Of a stretch of 64,000 bases of DNA, positions 1-9,333 are shown piece by piece (positions within the stretch are counted from its first letter, which is position 1; every line of letters starts with the position of its first letter). Under the pieces are notes generated by a model. It made no database searches. It had not been told where the DNA came from and worked only from the letters and a program-made list of their open reading frames with translations. Made by a program: the position numbers and the translations under genes. This DNA is from Opitutales bacterium. GTDB taxonomy: Bacteria > Verrucomicrobiota > Verrucomicrobiia > Opitutales > T3Sed10-336. The stretch lies in assembly GCA_007130045.1 (NCBI GenBank), contig SLTG01000102.1, positions 1-64,000 on the forward strand. Direction: 5' to 3'.

Positions 1-121
1 CGCGGATCGACGAACTCACGCCCCACAACTGGGCCAAGTCAAAGAACGCTTGAGCCGAAGCTCGGTGGGAAGCCTACCGCATCGTTCTCGCAAGCGGTAG
101 ATGTCTAAAAAGAACGCTTAC
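1..121 (+). mobile_element. Right end of an IS66-like insertion sequence (transposase C-terminal tail plus terminal inverted repeat)
   Basis: Frame 3 at 3-53 reads RIDELTPHNWAKSKNA*, resembling IS66 transposase C-termini (RIDELLPHRW...). The segment ends in aaaaagaacgcttac, the reverse complement of GTAAGCG..., as in IS66-type ends. The rest of the element lies outside the window. Confidence 0.5.
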
Positions 122-354
122 GAAATATCTCCGGCGAAAATTACCTCAGCCTGGAAATTCGCCGGCCTGCTGCGATGGATGATGTGGTTTTTAAAATCGA
201 AACCTCCAGCAATCTGCGGCAGTGGAATGAGGATGCCGTGATTCTGTCGAGCACGACCAATGAAGGAATGCAGGAAATTATCTGGCGCGATACAGTCCCC
301 ATCCAGGATGCAACCTCGAGATTTATGCGTTTGCGTATCCTTTCGAGCGAGTAA
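122..354 (+). pseudogene. 3' fragment of a large surface/secreted protein gene interrupted by the IS66-like end
   Basis: Frame 1 reads NISGENYLSLEIRRPAAMDDVVFKIETSSNLRQWNEDAVILSSTTNEGMQEIIWRDTVPIQDATSRFMRLRILSSE*, a typical C-terminal domain of Verrucomicrobiota surface proteins. It has no start codon and an in-frame stop inside the IS end at 106-108. Confidence 0.55.
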
Positions 355-498
355 ACCACTGATTTCCTGCGAACAATATATTTTCTCGAAATGCCACCGG
401 GAAAACGGCGATTTCGAAACCTCACTTATGAAGGGAACCGCCTTGGCACCGTCTGCGCAGGGTTGGGAACAACATCGGGAAATAGGATAAATTTCCAC

Positions 499-537
499 TT
501 GACAATATCGCTACTTAGTGTTTTAGTAGTTAGTATT
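499..537 (+). promoter_or_regulatory. Candidate promoter/operator of the oxidoreductase-ArsR-SLAC1 operon
   Basis: TTGACA at 499-504. Inverted repeat CTACT-N9-AGTAG at 511-529. Three TTAGT repeats at 515, 523 and 530, just upstream of the 559 start; an ArsR-family gene lies in the same operon. Confidence 0.4.
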
Positions 538-558
538 GAACATTAATCCAGAAGAAAA

Positions 559-1977
559 ATGAGCAAATACGAATATGATGTTTTGACGATTGGGCTTGGT
601 CCTGCCGGGATGGCGGTATCGGCGATGGCCATTGAAATGGGCCTCAGGGTCTGTGCGATCGAGGCACGCAAGATAGGCGGCGAGTGTATGAACGTCGGCT
701 GTATACCCAGCAAGGCATTGCTGCGGATCAGTGAGCACCGGCATGCGGTGACCCGGTTTCCGGAAATGGAACTGGAGCCGATGGCTTTGCCGGCGCTGCG
801 CAAGCCATTTGAGAAGATCGCCCGCGACCTGAAATACATCAATGAGGCCAAGACCAAAAAGATGTTCGATAAGGTCGATTTGATCCTCGCTGAGGGGAAA
901 GCCCGTTTTGTGAACTCCCACACTGTGGAGGTGAACGGTCGCCGGATATCTTCCCGCCGAATCTTCATTGCGGCGGGAACAGAACCGGCGGTTCCGCCGA
1001 TTCCCGGCTTGAAAGATGTAGAGATCCTCACCAACAACAACCTCTTCCAATTGGAGACCGTGCCGGCGAGCCTGACCATATTGGGGGGCGGCGCTATCGG
1101 GTGTGAAATGGCGCAGGCTTTCCGCCGTTTGGGAAGTGAGGTGACCATCGTCCACATGGATCCCCATTTGGTGCCGATCGGCGACCCGGCAGCGTCCAAG
1201 CTCCTGGAAGAGCACTTCGAAAAGGAAGGCATCCGGGCCTTGAACGGGCGCAGGATCAAAAGCGTTTCCAACAGCGACGAAGGCATCGTGCTCGAAACCG
1301 AGGAGGGCGAACGGGTCGTCTCCGAGAAAATTCTGGTCGCCGCCGGTCGACGGGTTGATTTGCGGTCGCTCGACTTGGACAAGGCCGGGGTGACCAGTGA
1401 CAAGCGGGGGATTACAGTGGACAAATATCTGCGCACGAGCCAGCGGCATATTTTCGCGGTTGGCGACTGCAACGGCCATGCCCAGCTCTCCCACGCCGCG
1501 ATGCACCAGGGGATGATCGCGCTGATGAATGCCATGCTGCCAGGACCGATGAAAAAAAACTTCAAGAAGTTCACCATTCCCTGGACAGTGTTCACCGATC
1601 CGGAAATTTCCTATGTCGGAAAACGCGAAAAGGAACTGAAGGAAGCAGGCGTCGCCTACGAGACCATCCAAGTCAATTATGGCGACTATGGTGCCGCCAT
1701 CGCGGAGAATGTCGCGGTTGGATTCGTCAAGGTGTTCGCCTCGAAGGCGGGAAAAATCTACGGGGCCAGCATTGTCGGTCGGGGCAGCGGAGAGATGATC
1801 AATGAATGGGCTCTGGCTATCCAGTACGGCCTGCGGCTGCACCAGATCATGTTACAGCAGCACTCCTTTCCCACCATGGGCTTTCTCAGCAAACGGGTGG
1901 CGGAAACCTGGATGATGAAGCGGATGGGAAGCTCCCTGCTCCGCAAAATGGCACGTTTCCTGTATCGAATCGGATGA
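559..1977 (+). CDS. Pyridine nucleotide-disulfide oxidoreductase (class I, dihydrolipoamide dehydrogenase/mercuric reductase-like)
   Basis: GLGPAGMAVS FAD site, redox CxxxxC (GGECMNVGCIPSKALL), GGGAIGCEMA NAD(P) site, FAVGDC motif. Confidence 0.9.
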   Translation: MSKYEYDVLTIGLGPAGMAVSAMAIEMGLRVCAIEARKIGGECMNVGCIPSKALLRISEHRHAVTRFPEMELEPMALPALRKPFEKIARDLKYINEAKTKKMFDKVDLILAEGKARFVNSHTVEVNGRRISSRRIFIAAGTEPAVPPIPGLKDVEILTNNNLFQLETVPASLTILGGGAIGCEMAQAFRRLGSEVTIVHMDPHLVPIGDPAASKLLEEHFEKEGIRALNGRRIKSVSNSDEGIVLETEEGERVVSEKILVAAGRRVDLRSLDLDKAGVTSDKRGITVDKYLRTSQRHIFAVGDCNGHAQLSHAAMHQGMIALMNAMLPGPMKKNFKKFTIPWTVFTDPEISYVGKREKELKEAGVAYETIQVNYGDYGAAIAENVAVGFVKVFASKAGKIYGASIVGRGSGEMINEWALAIQYGLRLHQIMLQQHSFPTMGFLSKRVAETWMMKRMGSSLLRKMARFLYRIG

Positions 1978-1980
1978 TCA

Positions 1981-2361
1981 ATGGGGATTCGCCCAATGAC
2001 ACACGAACCCCCGAAAATGAAATCAATTCAAGAAACGAAAAAGCCACTCACTCCGCAGCAACTGGAGCGGGCTGCCCGGGTCTTCAGCACGTTGTCGGAG
2101 GTTTCCAGGCTTCGGTTGCTTCAGGAATTGATGCAAGGGCCCGGCACCGTGTCCGAACTGGTGGAGGCCACCGGTATGAAACAAGGCAATGTATCCAAAC
2201 AGCTTGGTATCCTGCACAACGCACGCTTGGTCGAACGCGAGAGGGATGGAAATTTCATTCGCTACGCCATCGCCGATGAAATGGTCGTCCATCTATGCGA
2301 GGTGGTCTGTGACTCCCTGCGGCGACAGGCTATCCGCGAAGCCGAACAATTCACTTTGTAA
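1981..2361 (+). CDS. ArsR/SmtB-family transcriptional regulator
   Basis: Winged HTH: LSEVSRLRLLQELMQGPGTVSELVEATGMKQGNVSKQLGILHNARLVERERDGNFIRYAI. C-terminal CEVVC cysteine pair. Confidence 0.88.
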   Translation: MGIRPMTHEPPKMKSIQETKKPLTPQQLERAARVFSTLSEVSRLRLLQELMQGPGTVSELVEATGMKQGNVSKQLGILHNARLVERERDGNFIRYAIADEMVVHLCEVVCDSLRRQAIREAEQFTL

Positions 2362-2362
2362 C

Positions 2363-3355
2363 ATGAATCCCGAATCCAATAAACCTTCGTCCAGGGAGAT
2401 GGAAGCTCCCTGTCTCGCCAATCTACCTGTTCCTCTTTATGGTTCTGTGATGGGCCTGAGCGGCTTGGCCATCGCGCTGACCCGCTCCGACATTGTCCCC
2501 GGTTCTGAGATGGCCGGGAACGCCTTGTTGCTCGTGACCACCGGCTGGTTTCTGGTGTTCACGATTGCCTATCTGGTGAAGCTTGTTCGCTTTCCGGAGG
2601 AAGTCCGCAAGGAGTTCAACCATCCGGTGCGGATGAATTTCTTTCCGGCCATTTCGATATCGCTCCTATTGCTGGCGATCGGCTGGCTGCCACTCGTTCC
2701 AAATCTGTCCCTGTTCCTTTGGGTTTTCGGGACTGTGCTCCATTTTCTGCTTTTGTTACGCACGCTGCGAGTCTGGCTCTTCCGCGGGCTACCCCTGCAA
2801 AGTTTCAACCCGGCATGGTTCATTCCAGTGGTGGGCACGCTCATCGTGCCGATTGCCGGAGTCCACCACATGCCTGCGGAGGTATCCTGGTTTTTCTTCA
2901 GCGTCGGTCTGGTCTACTGGATTGCCTTACTCGGCATCACCTTGAGCCGGATTATTTTTCACGGGGGTCTGCCACCGAAACTGTTACCGACCCTTTTCAT
3001 CCTGATCGCACCGCCGGCGGTTGCCTTCCTGGCCTACCTTCAGCTTGGCGGGGCGATCGACACCCTTGCCCGTTTGCTCTACTTCAACGCACTGTTTACA
3101 ACAATCCTGGTGCTCTCCTTCGCCGACCGTTTTTTGCGGCTGCCATTTTTCCTATCCCATTTGGCATACACATTCCCCGTGGCAGCGATGACCCTGGCCA
3201 GTTATCGTTTTCAACAGGCCACCGGCAGCGAGCCATTCGGTTGGATTGGCGATGGTTTCCTGTGTCTTCTGATCTTTATTTGCATCGTGGTGGCGGTCCG
3301 AACGATTCGCGCCGCACGAGCCGGGGAATTCTGTGTCGCCGAAGATGCCGGGTGA
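2363..3355 (+). CDS. SLAC1/TehA-like membrane transporter
   Basis: Multiple hydrophobic helices and overall pattern of the TehA/SLAC1 family. Starts 1 nt after the ArsR stop. Confidence 0.6.
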   Translation: MNPESNKPSSREMEAPCLANLPVPLYGSVMGLSGLAIALTRSDIVPGSEMAGNALLLVTTGWFLVFTIAYLVKLVRFPEEVRKEFNHPVRMNFFPAISISLLLLAIGWLPLVPNLSLFLWVFGTVLHFLLLLRTLRVWLFRGLPLQSFNPAWFIPVVGTLIVPIAGVHHMPAEVSWFFFSVGLVYWIALLGITLSRIIFHGGLPPKLLPTLFILIAPPAVAFLAYLQLGGAIDTLARLLYFNALFTTILVLSFADRFLRLPFFLSHLAYTFPVAAMTLASYRFQQATGSEPFGWIGDGFLCLLIFICIVVAVRTIRAARAGEFCVAEDAG

Positions 3356-3414
3356 TACCCAAGGTACACGGGCAGAATGCCACGCGGCGACACTTTTCGG
3401 GAACATACCGCCCC

Positions 3415-3687
3415 TGCCGCGAGCGCTCAATCGTTCCACCCCATCACCGCGAAGACGACGATGCCTACCTTGCTGCGATTCCCGGAGAGCAGTACGCCCT
3501 TTGCTTTCCCGGCGGGGGCTCGGTCGACCTCGACATGGAGGAGGTGGACGGAAGCTTTCAGGTCCGCTGGCTCCGGGTGCTCGATGCCGAGTGGGCGGAG
3601 TCCTTGACCATAGAAGGAGGGAAGCGGATCGAGCTTACCCCGCCGGACGATCGACCCCGGGCAGCCGTCTTGTTGCGGGGAGAATAG
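3415..3687 (+). pseudogene. C-terminal fragment resembling a collagen-binding/glycoside-hydrolase C-terminal domain
   Basis: Frame reads DDDAYLAAIPGEQYALCFPGGGSVDLDMEEVDGSFQVRWLRVLDAEWAESLTIEGGKRIELTPPDDRPRAAVLLRGE*, a C-terminal domain without its N-terminal part. Confidence 0.45.
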
Positions 3688-3752
3688 ATCCCGGAGCAGA
3701 GGAGAGGATCCCGCTTCCGCCGCAGGCTTCGATCCCCGCCGATTGATAAGAA

Positions 3753-3767
3753 ATTGATTATAAATCG
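3753..3767 (+). repeat. 15-bp direct repeat ATTGATTATAAATCG, left copy
   Basis: Identical to 4924-4938. Confidence 0.9.
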
Positions 3768-3934
3768 CTTTTCAGGCGGCGGGGCACCCGGCCGCCTGCC
3801 TGGACGTGAACGCTCGCAGACAGGTCGATGATTCAAAATTGAACCAATCCGCTATGGTGGAAAAAGTTCCTTTGTACCTTTCGTCAGCCGGTGATTCGTT
3901 TACGGTTGCTTGACAATAGATATATGCAGAAGAT

Positions 3935-4843
3935 ATGGAACGTAAGCTAATGAAAAAACAGGCTCTAACTCTTTCTTTTCTAGTTCTGGTTTGTTCAACT
4001 TTTGCTGAAACCGGAAACCTTGTCGTTGATGTCAATTTCAACAATCGCTCGGGAGCATATCAGGATTACGATGAAGCAATGGCGAGGGCTGATTTCGGTG
4101 ACATTAACAATAGGGGTGTAGGAGAGATACGGGGTCTCGACCGCCCTGGAAAGACATGGCCTCACAGAACAAAAGTTGGTGACGGAGATTTGAGATTGCA
4201 CTATCCTGCAAATATCGCGGGCGGGGGTAACTCCGGCATGATCTTTGTAAAAAATGTCACTCCTTCAGAAGAAGCAACAATGGAGTACCGTATCAAATTC
4301 GATGACGACTTCTTCTTCTGTTATGGCGGAAAACTTCCCGGTTTGGCAGGGTCTGTGAATGCTAACGGTAATTTGCCGTGGGGAGGCACTGAGAACGAGA
4401 ATCTCGTTCACAGTGCTTTTAGCACCCGGCTTATGTGGAGACGACACAAAAATCTGGTAGTTTATACTTACCTTCCGGAGCGTATAGATGCTAATGGTAA
4501 CGTTATTAGAAAATGGGGAAAAGACATTGAGTTTTTCAGACCGGTGGAACAGGGTAGGTGGTATACAATAAGGCAGTATGTAAAGATGAATACTCCCGGA
4601 AAAAAGGATGGAATACTTGAAATGTATGTTGATGGAGAATTAACGCTGCGCAGAACAAATATGGAGTACCGCATTTCGGGTAAAGATGTAAAAGTGAATG
4701 CGGCTGCGATCCACTCCTACCGGGGCGGTCCAGCAAATGATACACGGTTTCATTCAGACAAAGATGAGCATATATATTTTGATGACTTTAAAGTGTGGGT
4801 TGGTGGTCCAGGAGATGATGAAGGAGGCACAACACCCCCTTGA
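3935..4843 (+). CDS. Secreted polysaccharide-lyase-like protein (PL14-like), C-terminally frameshifted
   Basis: Signal peptide; GGKLPGLAG and YFDDFKVW motifs typical of PL14-like lyases. AT-richer than neighbouring genes. Confidence 0.55.
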   Translation: MERKLMKKQALTLSFLVLVCSTFAETGNLVVDVNFNNRSGAYQDYDEAMARADFGDINNRGVGEIRGLDRPGKTWPHRTKVGDGDLRLHYPANIAGGGNSGMIFVKNVTPSEEATMEYRIKFDDDFFFCYGGKLPGLAGSVNANGNLPWGGTENENLVHSAFSTRLMWRRHKNLVVYTYLPERIDANGNVIRKWGKDIEFFRPVEQGRWYTIRQYVKMNTPGKKDGILEMYVDGELTLRRTNMEYRISGKDVKVNAAAIHSYRGGPANDTRFHSDKDEHIYFDDFKVWVGGPGDDEGGTTPP

Positions 4844-4928
4844 CAACCAGCCTCCTGTTGTTTCGATAAAATCACCTGCTGATAACGGGTCATTCACCTT
4901 TGGTGAAACAATATCCATTACAGATTGA
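4844..4928 (+). pseudogene. Out-of-frame remainder of an Ig-like domain of the preceding gene
   Basis: Adjacent frame reads DNQPPVVSIKSPADNGSFTFGETISITD*, the typical start of a Bacteroidota-style Ig-like repeat. It ends at the right 15-bp repeat. Confidence 0.5.
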
Positions 4929-4938
4929 TTATAAATCG
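4924..4938 (+). repeat. 15-bp direct repeat ATTGATTATAAATCG, right copy
   Basis: Identical to 3753-3767. Confidence 0.9.
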
Positions 4939-5042
4939 GGGAAAGGGGCGTCACAGCAGGGCTCGACGACGCATTCCCCGGAGTTTGCGGTAAGAAAACT
5001 TGAAACGATCAACGTCACGTTAACGAGAGCCAATCACAACGA

Positions 5043-6734
5043 ATGTTAATGAACGCAAAGTTACATCTACCGCCTGCGCTGGCCGGCCTCGTCTGGCTGT
5101 CCGGCGCCTTTCTATACACCGCCTGCGCTCACGCGCAGAAACAGCACTACGAGACTCCGGACCTCGTCGTCGGGATCATAGTCGATCAGATGCGTCCGGA
5201 TTACATTTACCGCTACTGGGACAAATACGGAGACGACGGGATTCGGCGGTTGGTGAACCAGGGGTTTTCGTTTAGAAACGCCTCCTTCCGGCAATTGCAG
5301 ACCTCCACGGGTCCCGGCCATGCCGCGCAGATGACCGGGGCGACACCATCGGTTCACGGCTTGATCGGCAATGTCTGGTACGACCGGAAACTGAGGCGCA
5401 CGATCAACGTAATCGAAGATGTGGAATCGGTATATGAGGGGGTCGGAGCCCGGCCGAATTACAGGGGGGGGAAATCTCCCGCCAACATGCTCACGACGAC
5501 GGTGGGCGATGAGCTGTTTCTCCATACGGGCGAGCGGTCGCGAACGGTCGGAATCTCCCGGAAGGACCGGGCTGCGATCCTGCCAGCCGGTCATACAGGA
5601 AGCGCTTACTGGTACGAAGCGGCGACGGGCAATTTTATCACGTCCACCTTTTACCACGACGAATTGCCCGATTGGCTTCGGGAGTTCAACGACCGGAACC
5701 TTCATGAGAAGTATCTCGCCCGCGTCTGGGAGCCGCTGCTTCCGATCGAAGAATACGTGGAGAGCCGGGCCGACGAAAACCCGTACGAGGGGGACGTGGG
5801 CGGTTATTCAACATTCCCGATCGACCTGCCCCGGCTCGTCAAGGAGGAGAGATATGGTCCGGAACTCCTCACGAGCACGCCGTTCGGGGACGAATTGCTG
5901 CTCGAGCTCGCCTTCGCCGCGATCGAAGGAGAAGAGCTGGGCAAACGTGGAGTTCCCGACATTTTCACGGTCGGTTTTTCCGCGGCCGACCGGCTGGGCC
6001 ACTTGTTTGGCCCGGCCTCGAAACAGGTGCAGGATTATTACCTTCGTTTCGACCGCTATCTAGCCCGGTTATTGGATTATCTGGATGAGGAATTCGGGAC
6101 GGAGAACGTTCTCGTCTTCCTGACCGCCGATCACGGAGGGGCCTACATTCCCCACTACCTCCGGGACCTCCGGATTACGACCGGCCACCCGAACACGGAG
6201 ACGCACATCGACAGATCCATCGGACAAGCCGTCTCCGATTACATGATGGAATCCTACGGATGGAATTTTCTCCTCTCTCACAGCAATCACTATTTGTATC
6301 TGGACCACGACTTCATGGACCGCGACGGACTCGACCACGAGAAAGTACGCACGGACATCAAAAGATTTGTCCTGACGCTCGATCCGGTGGCCGGGGCGAT
6401 AACAGCGGATGCGCTTAACAACGCGGAATTCACCGAAGGAATACGCGCACGGGCGCAGCATTCCTTTCATCAGAAACGATCCGGGGACGTAGCCGTATGG
6501 TTGAAACCACAGACGCGGCCCGACACCGGAACCGGCGGTACGGGCCACGGCACCGGATGGGTTTATGATACCCACGTTCCTCTGATATTCTATGGATATG
6601 ACATCCCGTACGGACAGTCCGCCGCCCCTGCTCACGTCTCCGACATCGCGCCCACGCTGTCGCTCTATCTTAACTCCCCGTTCCCGAGCGGTAATATCGG
6701 CAACCCATTAAACGATCACATGAAACGGGAGTGA
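5043..6734 (+). CDS. Alkaline phosphatase family / type I phosphodiesterase (PafA-like)
   Basis: VVGIIVDQMRPDYIYRYWDKYGDDGIRRL, STGPGHA nucleophile motif, LTADHGGAYIP metal site. Confidence 0.85.
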   Translation: MLMNAKLHLPPALAGLVWLSGAFLYTACAHAQKQHYETPDLVVGIIVDQMRPDYIYRYWDKYGDDGIRRLVNQGFSFRNASFRQLQTSTGPGHAAQMTGATPSVHGLIGNVWYDRKLRRTINVIEDVESVYEGVGARPNYRGGKSPANMLTTTVGDELFLHTGERSRTVGISRKDRAAILPAGHTGSAYWYEAATGNFITSTFYHDELPDWLREFNDRNLHEKYLARVWEPLLPIEEYVESRADENPYEGDVGGYSTFPIDLPRLVKEERYGPELLTSTPFGDELLLELAFAAIEGEELGKRGVPDIFTVGFSAADRLGHLFGPASKQVQDYYLRFDRYLARLLDYLDEEFGTENVLVFLTADHGGAYIPHYLRDLRITTGHPNTETHIDRSIGQAVSDYMMESYGWNFLLSHSNHYLYLDHDFMDRDGLDHEKVRTDIKRFVLTLDPVAGAITADALNNAEFTEGIRARAQHSFHQKRSGDVAVWLKPQTRPDTGTGGTGHGTGWVYDTHVPLIFYGYDIPYGQSAAPAHVSDIAPTLSLYLNSPFPSGNIGNPLNDHMKRE

Positions 6735-6889
6735 TTCCGGGGGTTCAGGAGGAGAAATCCAGAGCCTGCGCAATGATCGCAGCGCGGTCGAATCACTGAT
6801 GTTCGTCTTAACCGGACTGCAGTGATTTTTTCCCATCCCGCTGAGATCTCCCCCTCCCTGCCCTCATTTAAAGAGATCTCTTTTTTGCG

Positions 6890-8842
6890 TCACCCTCCCG
6901 TCGCAGTGAGCGTGTACGCCAGGATCGTTTCCTCCTTTAATATTGCCGGTCGAAACACAAGACGGGTGACCGCGGCGGGTTCGCCCTCGTGGTTTTTCCA
7001 TTCACATCGCTCCGCGCCCTGGAAAACAGTACCGTCGGACGCTGCGAGTTCGACCCTCACCCCGTTCTGCTCCAGGAGAATCCGGTCGCCCTCGCCCCGA
7101 ACCCGCGCGTCGGTAATCAGGGCGGTCTCCAGCGAATCTTGGCGCATGAGCGAAAACCGGTCCTCCACCCGCAGAGCCCCACTCCGCCGGTCGAACAAAA
7201 AACGCCGAACGCAGCGGCGGCACCCCGAGCCGACAGGAAAACACCGTGTCAGATCGAGTTCGAAGACTGCCTTCTCACCGGCGAACTCAACTGCAAGAAC
7301 CTCGGCGCGGACTCCCTCCCCCGCCCCCTGTTCGAATCCGTTGATCAACGGAAGCGAGTGGCCCCGCGACCGGGCCGCGAGATACTCGTAGCGCCGCGGC
7401 CCGAAGTAACCGCGGTCGTATTCCGGCGACCCGATTTCGATCGCGAATCTCCGTCCGTCAACGTGGTACAGGTAGCTTCCACAATCATTGTGATTGTGGT
7501 GTTCAGCGTTGTTTCCGCCCTTGGCGGCGAACTCCACACGACTGCCATCCGGTTCGTGAGCACGGATCACCATGACTTCCAGATCCGGAAAGTACACGTC
7601 GTCGCGCTCCGGATAAACCGAACGCGCGGAAACATTGTCCGGACAATAAAGAAACAGCCGCAGATGGTGAAACAGATCCTCCCTGTTGGCTCCTTCCAGA
7701 AACGGTTTCGACGCCAGCTCGGAATATCGGTACCGCGCCTCGTCGCGCAGGAGATCGTCGTCGAGTCGCTCGCCCAGGTATTGAAGAAATGAAGGCCGAA
7801 AGCGGACGACCGGAACGCTGTCCGCGAAATTGACGACGTATCCGCCTTCAAGGGATACATGCGAGGGAAATCGGGCGATCCTTCGAATCTTTTCATCTCC
7901 CTCGATCAGCGTCAGCCTGCCTCCCGTGCGGGTCTCAATCTGCTCATTCAGAATCGAAAACCATCCGAAGCCATAATTCCAATACGAAGGCCCCTCAGAA
8001 CATCCGCCATCGTCGGCGAATCCTTCGAGAAACCGGCGAAGCGACTCCGCTCCAAGCCTCAGCATCTCGGCCACCATACCCGTATCCACTTCAATCGAGA
8101 GCGCCGCGCCAATCACGCCCTGGTGACAGACCGCGTTCCAGTTGTGCGCCTGAAACGGCCAGCCGAACTCCATTCGCCGTTGCAGGTAGTTTTCGAAGGT
8201 TTCTTTATGTAACCTATCAAAGATTCTCCGTACGAGATCTTTCGGCAACGCGTCGCCAAACACCGTCACCAGTTCGGCCATCAGGTTCGCGGTCTCCGCG
8301 GCGAACAGGTCGATCTGAAGGGAATCCTTCCCGCTCGATACGTTCACGTGCGCCGGGAGCGCCCACGATTCCTCCGCCATCAGTCCTTCAATCTTTTCGA
8401 CCAGCGCACTAATCCAAATACGTTCATTCTCCGGAATAGTCTCGAACAGCGCCGCGACGGCGATATCTCCGAGGCGACGACGGCGTTCGAAGTAAATCCT
8501 TTCAAACGGAAGCCTGCGACCTGTCCGGGAAAAATCGGCGTAAAGCTGGTCGCTTAATTCCGGCAGAGGCTCGTCACGATGCCCTATCGCCCTTTCCCGG
8601 ATTTCCCCAATCCAGCGATCAACCGGAAAATACCCGGCAACGTCCCTCCAGCAGGCGTCTTCCATTGGCGGCAGAAGCGGACGCGGTCCGGCCTCGTCCA
8701 GAATCGCCCGAATCTCTTCCGTTGCTACATTCTCGCGTATCAGATTTCGCATAACCCACCTAAAACAATATCCATAAAATTCCCAAACGCTCCACAGACT
8801 GCGGGAACTTCCTTTTTCCAACAATTCCTTCGCCAATGCCAA
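6890..8842 (-). CDS. Heparinase II/III family protein
   Basis: N-terminal helical (alpha/alpha toroid-like) region, C-terminal GGNNAEHHNHNDCGSYLYHVDGRRFAIEIGSPEYDRGYFG motif. Confidence 0.82.
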   Translation of the reverse strand: MALAKELLEKGSSRSLWSVWEFYGYCFRWVMRNLIRENVATEEIRAILDEAGPRPLLPPMEDACWRDVAGYFPVDRWIGEIRERAIGHRDEPLPELSDQLYADFSRTGRRLPFERIYFERRRRLGDIAVAALFETIPENERIWISALVEKIEGLMAEESWALPAHVNVSSGKDSLQIDLFAAETANLMAELVTVFGDALPKDLVRRIFDRLHKETFENYLQRRMEFGWPFQAHNWNAVCHQGVIGAALSIEVDTGMVAEMLRLGAESLRRFLEGFADDGGCSEGPSYWNYGFGWFSILNEQIETRTGGRLTLIEGDEKIRRIARFPSHVSLEGGYVVNFADSVPVVRFRPSFLQYLGERLDDDLLRDEARYRYSELASKPFLEGANREDLFHHLRLFLYCPDNVSARSVYPERDDVYFPDLEVMVIRAHEPDGSRVEFAAKGGNNAEHHNHNDCGSYLYHVDGRRFAIEIGSPEYDRGYFGPRRYEYLAARSRGHSLPLINGFEQGAGEGVRAEVLAVEFAGEKAVFELDLTRCFPVGSGCRRCVRRFLFDRRSGALRVEDRFSLMRQDSLETALITDARVRGEGDRILLEQNGVRVELAASDGTVFQGAERCEWKNHEGEPAAVTRLVFRPAILKEETILAYTLTATGG

Positions 8843-8918
8843 ATATATATCAGGATATCTGCCATGATCAACGTCAAGACGGCGTGACTTTACAAGACCG
8901 GACCTTCCAGGACAGTTC

Positions 8919-9049
8919 TATACTCCCCGTCATCAAGTTTTCGGAAAACACACCCCACCATGCTTGCGCATGGTCCCCCCCTCTCAAGAGGGGAATGATC
9001 GAGTATTTGAAGGGGCGTAGAATCCGAAAACCTGATGACGGGAAGTATA
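8919..9049. mobile_element. 131-bp MITE-like element, copy A
   Basis: Terminal inverted repeats TATACTCCCCGTCATCAAGTTTTCGGA / TATACTTCCCGTCATCAGGTTTTCGGA. Near-identical copy at 20625-20755. Confidence 0.85.
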
Positions 9050-9333
9050 ATTCCCAATGCATGGTTGAGGAGGGCCTACGAAGGGCAGATGGAGCCCAAA
9101 GGAACAACGATCAGATCCTCTTATGTATAATTCCGGAATAACGTGCGCCAGAATAAGGTTGCACACTTGAGGAAGAATGCCACAATAATGCTTGATTGTT
9201 TTTTATAAGCGGGAATACCTTAGTCGAATTCCACCGCCGGCTGCTGATTTCTCTAAAAATTCAACGAAATTTTATTGGACGTCCGTGAGATTAACGTACA
9301 TAAGGTATTACTAAAACGGCTCCTCTTGCGGAG

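Noticed and set aside
8836-9141. 101-aa ORF through MITE copy A (and the similar 20437-21021 ORF in copy B)
   Set aside because: Shared peptide ILPVIKFSENTPH... is explained by the 131-bp DNA repeat, not by protein conservation.
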